From an uncultured Schlesneria sp. (lineage in GTDB: Bacteria; Planctomycetota; Planctomycetia; Planctomycetales; Planctomycetaceae), in assembly GCA_903840265.1 (NCBI GenBank), contig CAIMFH010000159.1, forward strand, positions 19,214 to 83,213: a DNA stretch of 64,000 nucleotides, written 5' to 3'. Below are positions 63,528-64,000 of the stretch, in pieces. How positions within the stretch are numbered: the first letter of the stretch is position 1; the number at the start of each line of letters is the position of its first letter. The position numbers and the translations under genes were made by a program. Below the pieces are notes generated by a model. That model made no database searches, had not been told where the DNA came from, and saw only the letters and a list, made by a program, of their open reading frames with translations.

Positions 63528-64000
63528 ACGCTGCAACCTGACGTCGCTCTGATCAGCGACAACCGGTTTCACGGGGCGGTATGGCTTGAACCTTTGAAGT
63601 CAACGGGATGTGCCACTGTTTAGCCGCTTTGGGTGCAAGCAGTGCCGATCGCAAGTCCGCCATTTGAAGAGAGGGTTCTTTGCCCGTTGTGATTCATCAC
63701 ATTCCATACAAAGAATCCATTCGTCCCGGATGGATTGCCCGTGTTAGCCGGGCATAGTCTTGGCTTTGCGGTTTCGTTGATTGATCATCAACCTGGGATC
63801 AAGCCCTTTCGAGTTCACTCGCGATTAATGCACCGCCGCTCTTCGAAGTCGGCCTCAAACATAGATTGCGAAGCGACGGGAACGGTCCGAATGACGCGGC
63901 TGGTGCGATGAAGCGGCTTTGATTTCAATTGATGATTCGACCCAATGCGAATCAGACATTCGCTACTGCGCCGCAACCAAAAACACTGAATCGCACTACG
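63528..64000. other. Right edge, no recognised feature
   Basis: About 470 bases up to the end of the window; no frame with a recognisable protein, RNA or repeat. Confidence 0.4.

Overview
This window looks like chromosomal DNA from a member of the Planctomycetota (Schlesneria/Planctomyces-like). The case rests on a DUF1559 prepilin-like protein, FG-GAP/UnbV (CRTAC1-type) proteins, DUF1080 domains, a Hanks-type kinase with an extracellular sensor, a GAP1-type GTPase cluster and many lineage-typical hypothetical proteins. Gene density is moderate, GC content fairly high, and both strands are used.

Layout. 0-5 kb (minus): RND efflux pump start plus its membrane-fusion protein, NagA, an amidase and a small Tat protein. 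5.3-6.5 kb: DUF1559 protein and tRNA-Arg(TCG). 7.2-16.8 kb (plus): a probable operon of membrane and regulatory proteins built on a TRAFAC-type GTPase and a GAP1-N2-like protein, ending in a GYF_2/trypsin-like protease; it resembles the GAP1 'conflict system' class. 16.8-18.8 kb (minus): a large unknown protein and an apparent internally deleted 2OG-Fe(II)-oxygenase-family remnant. 19.3-30.4 kb (plus): a Tad/Flp-type pilus locus (cpaA, cpaB, a pilus-N-domain gene, cpaC, cpaE) with no cpaF/tadBC. 30.5-43 kb: DUF1080 protein, kinase, AddB-like nuclease/helicase, pdxA, rfbC, an amidohydrolase and truB. 43-56 kb: a pentaheme membrane cytochrome with TPRs, two FG-GAP proteins, a lipoprotein and a Tat protein. 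56-61.4 kb: nadA, a PIG-L deacetylase, an acidic protein and a YjhG-type dehydratase. 61.4-64 kb: sparse region with three small genes.

The most interesting structure is a complete 5,052-bp mobile element (20818-25869) inserted in cpaB. It has perfect 31-bp terminal inverted repeats, an 8-bp target duplication and an IS1-family transposase. It carries about six passenger genes (including a ParB-like/possible nuclease fusion and an HTH protein), leader terminator/attenuator hairpins, and a tRNA-like gene. That gene is best folded as a 9/3 'allo-tRNA': a 9-bp acceptor stem, 3-bp T stem, long variable arm, UAU anticodon and G discriminator. By its features it could be a serine-type tRNA reading the Ile codon AUA.

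The pilus locus around the element carries further apparent lesions: a likely frameshift in the pilus-N-domain gene and an in-frame TAG in cpaC. Another in-frame TAG sits in a nearby membrane-protein gene. These suggest decay of the locus after the insertion, although sequencing error has not been excluded.
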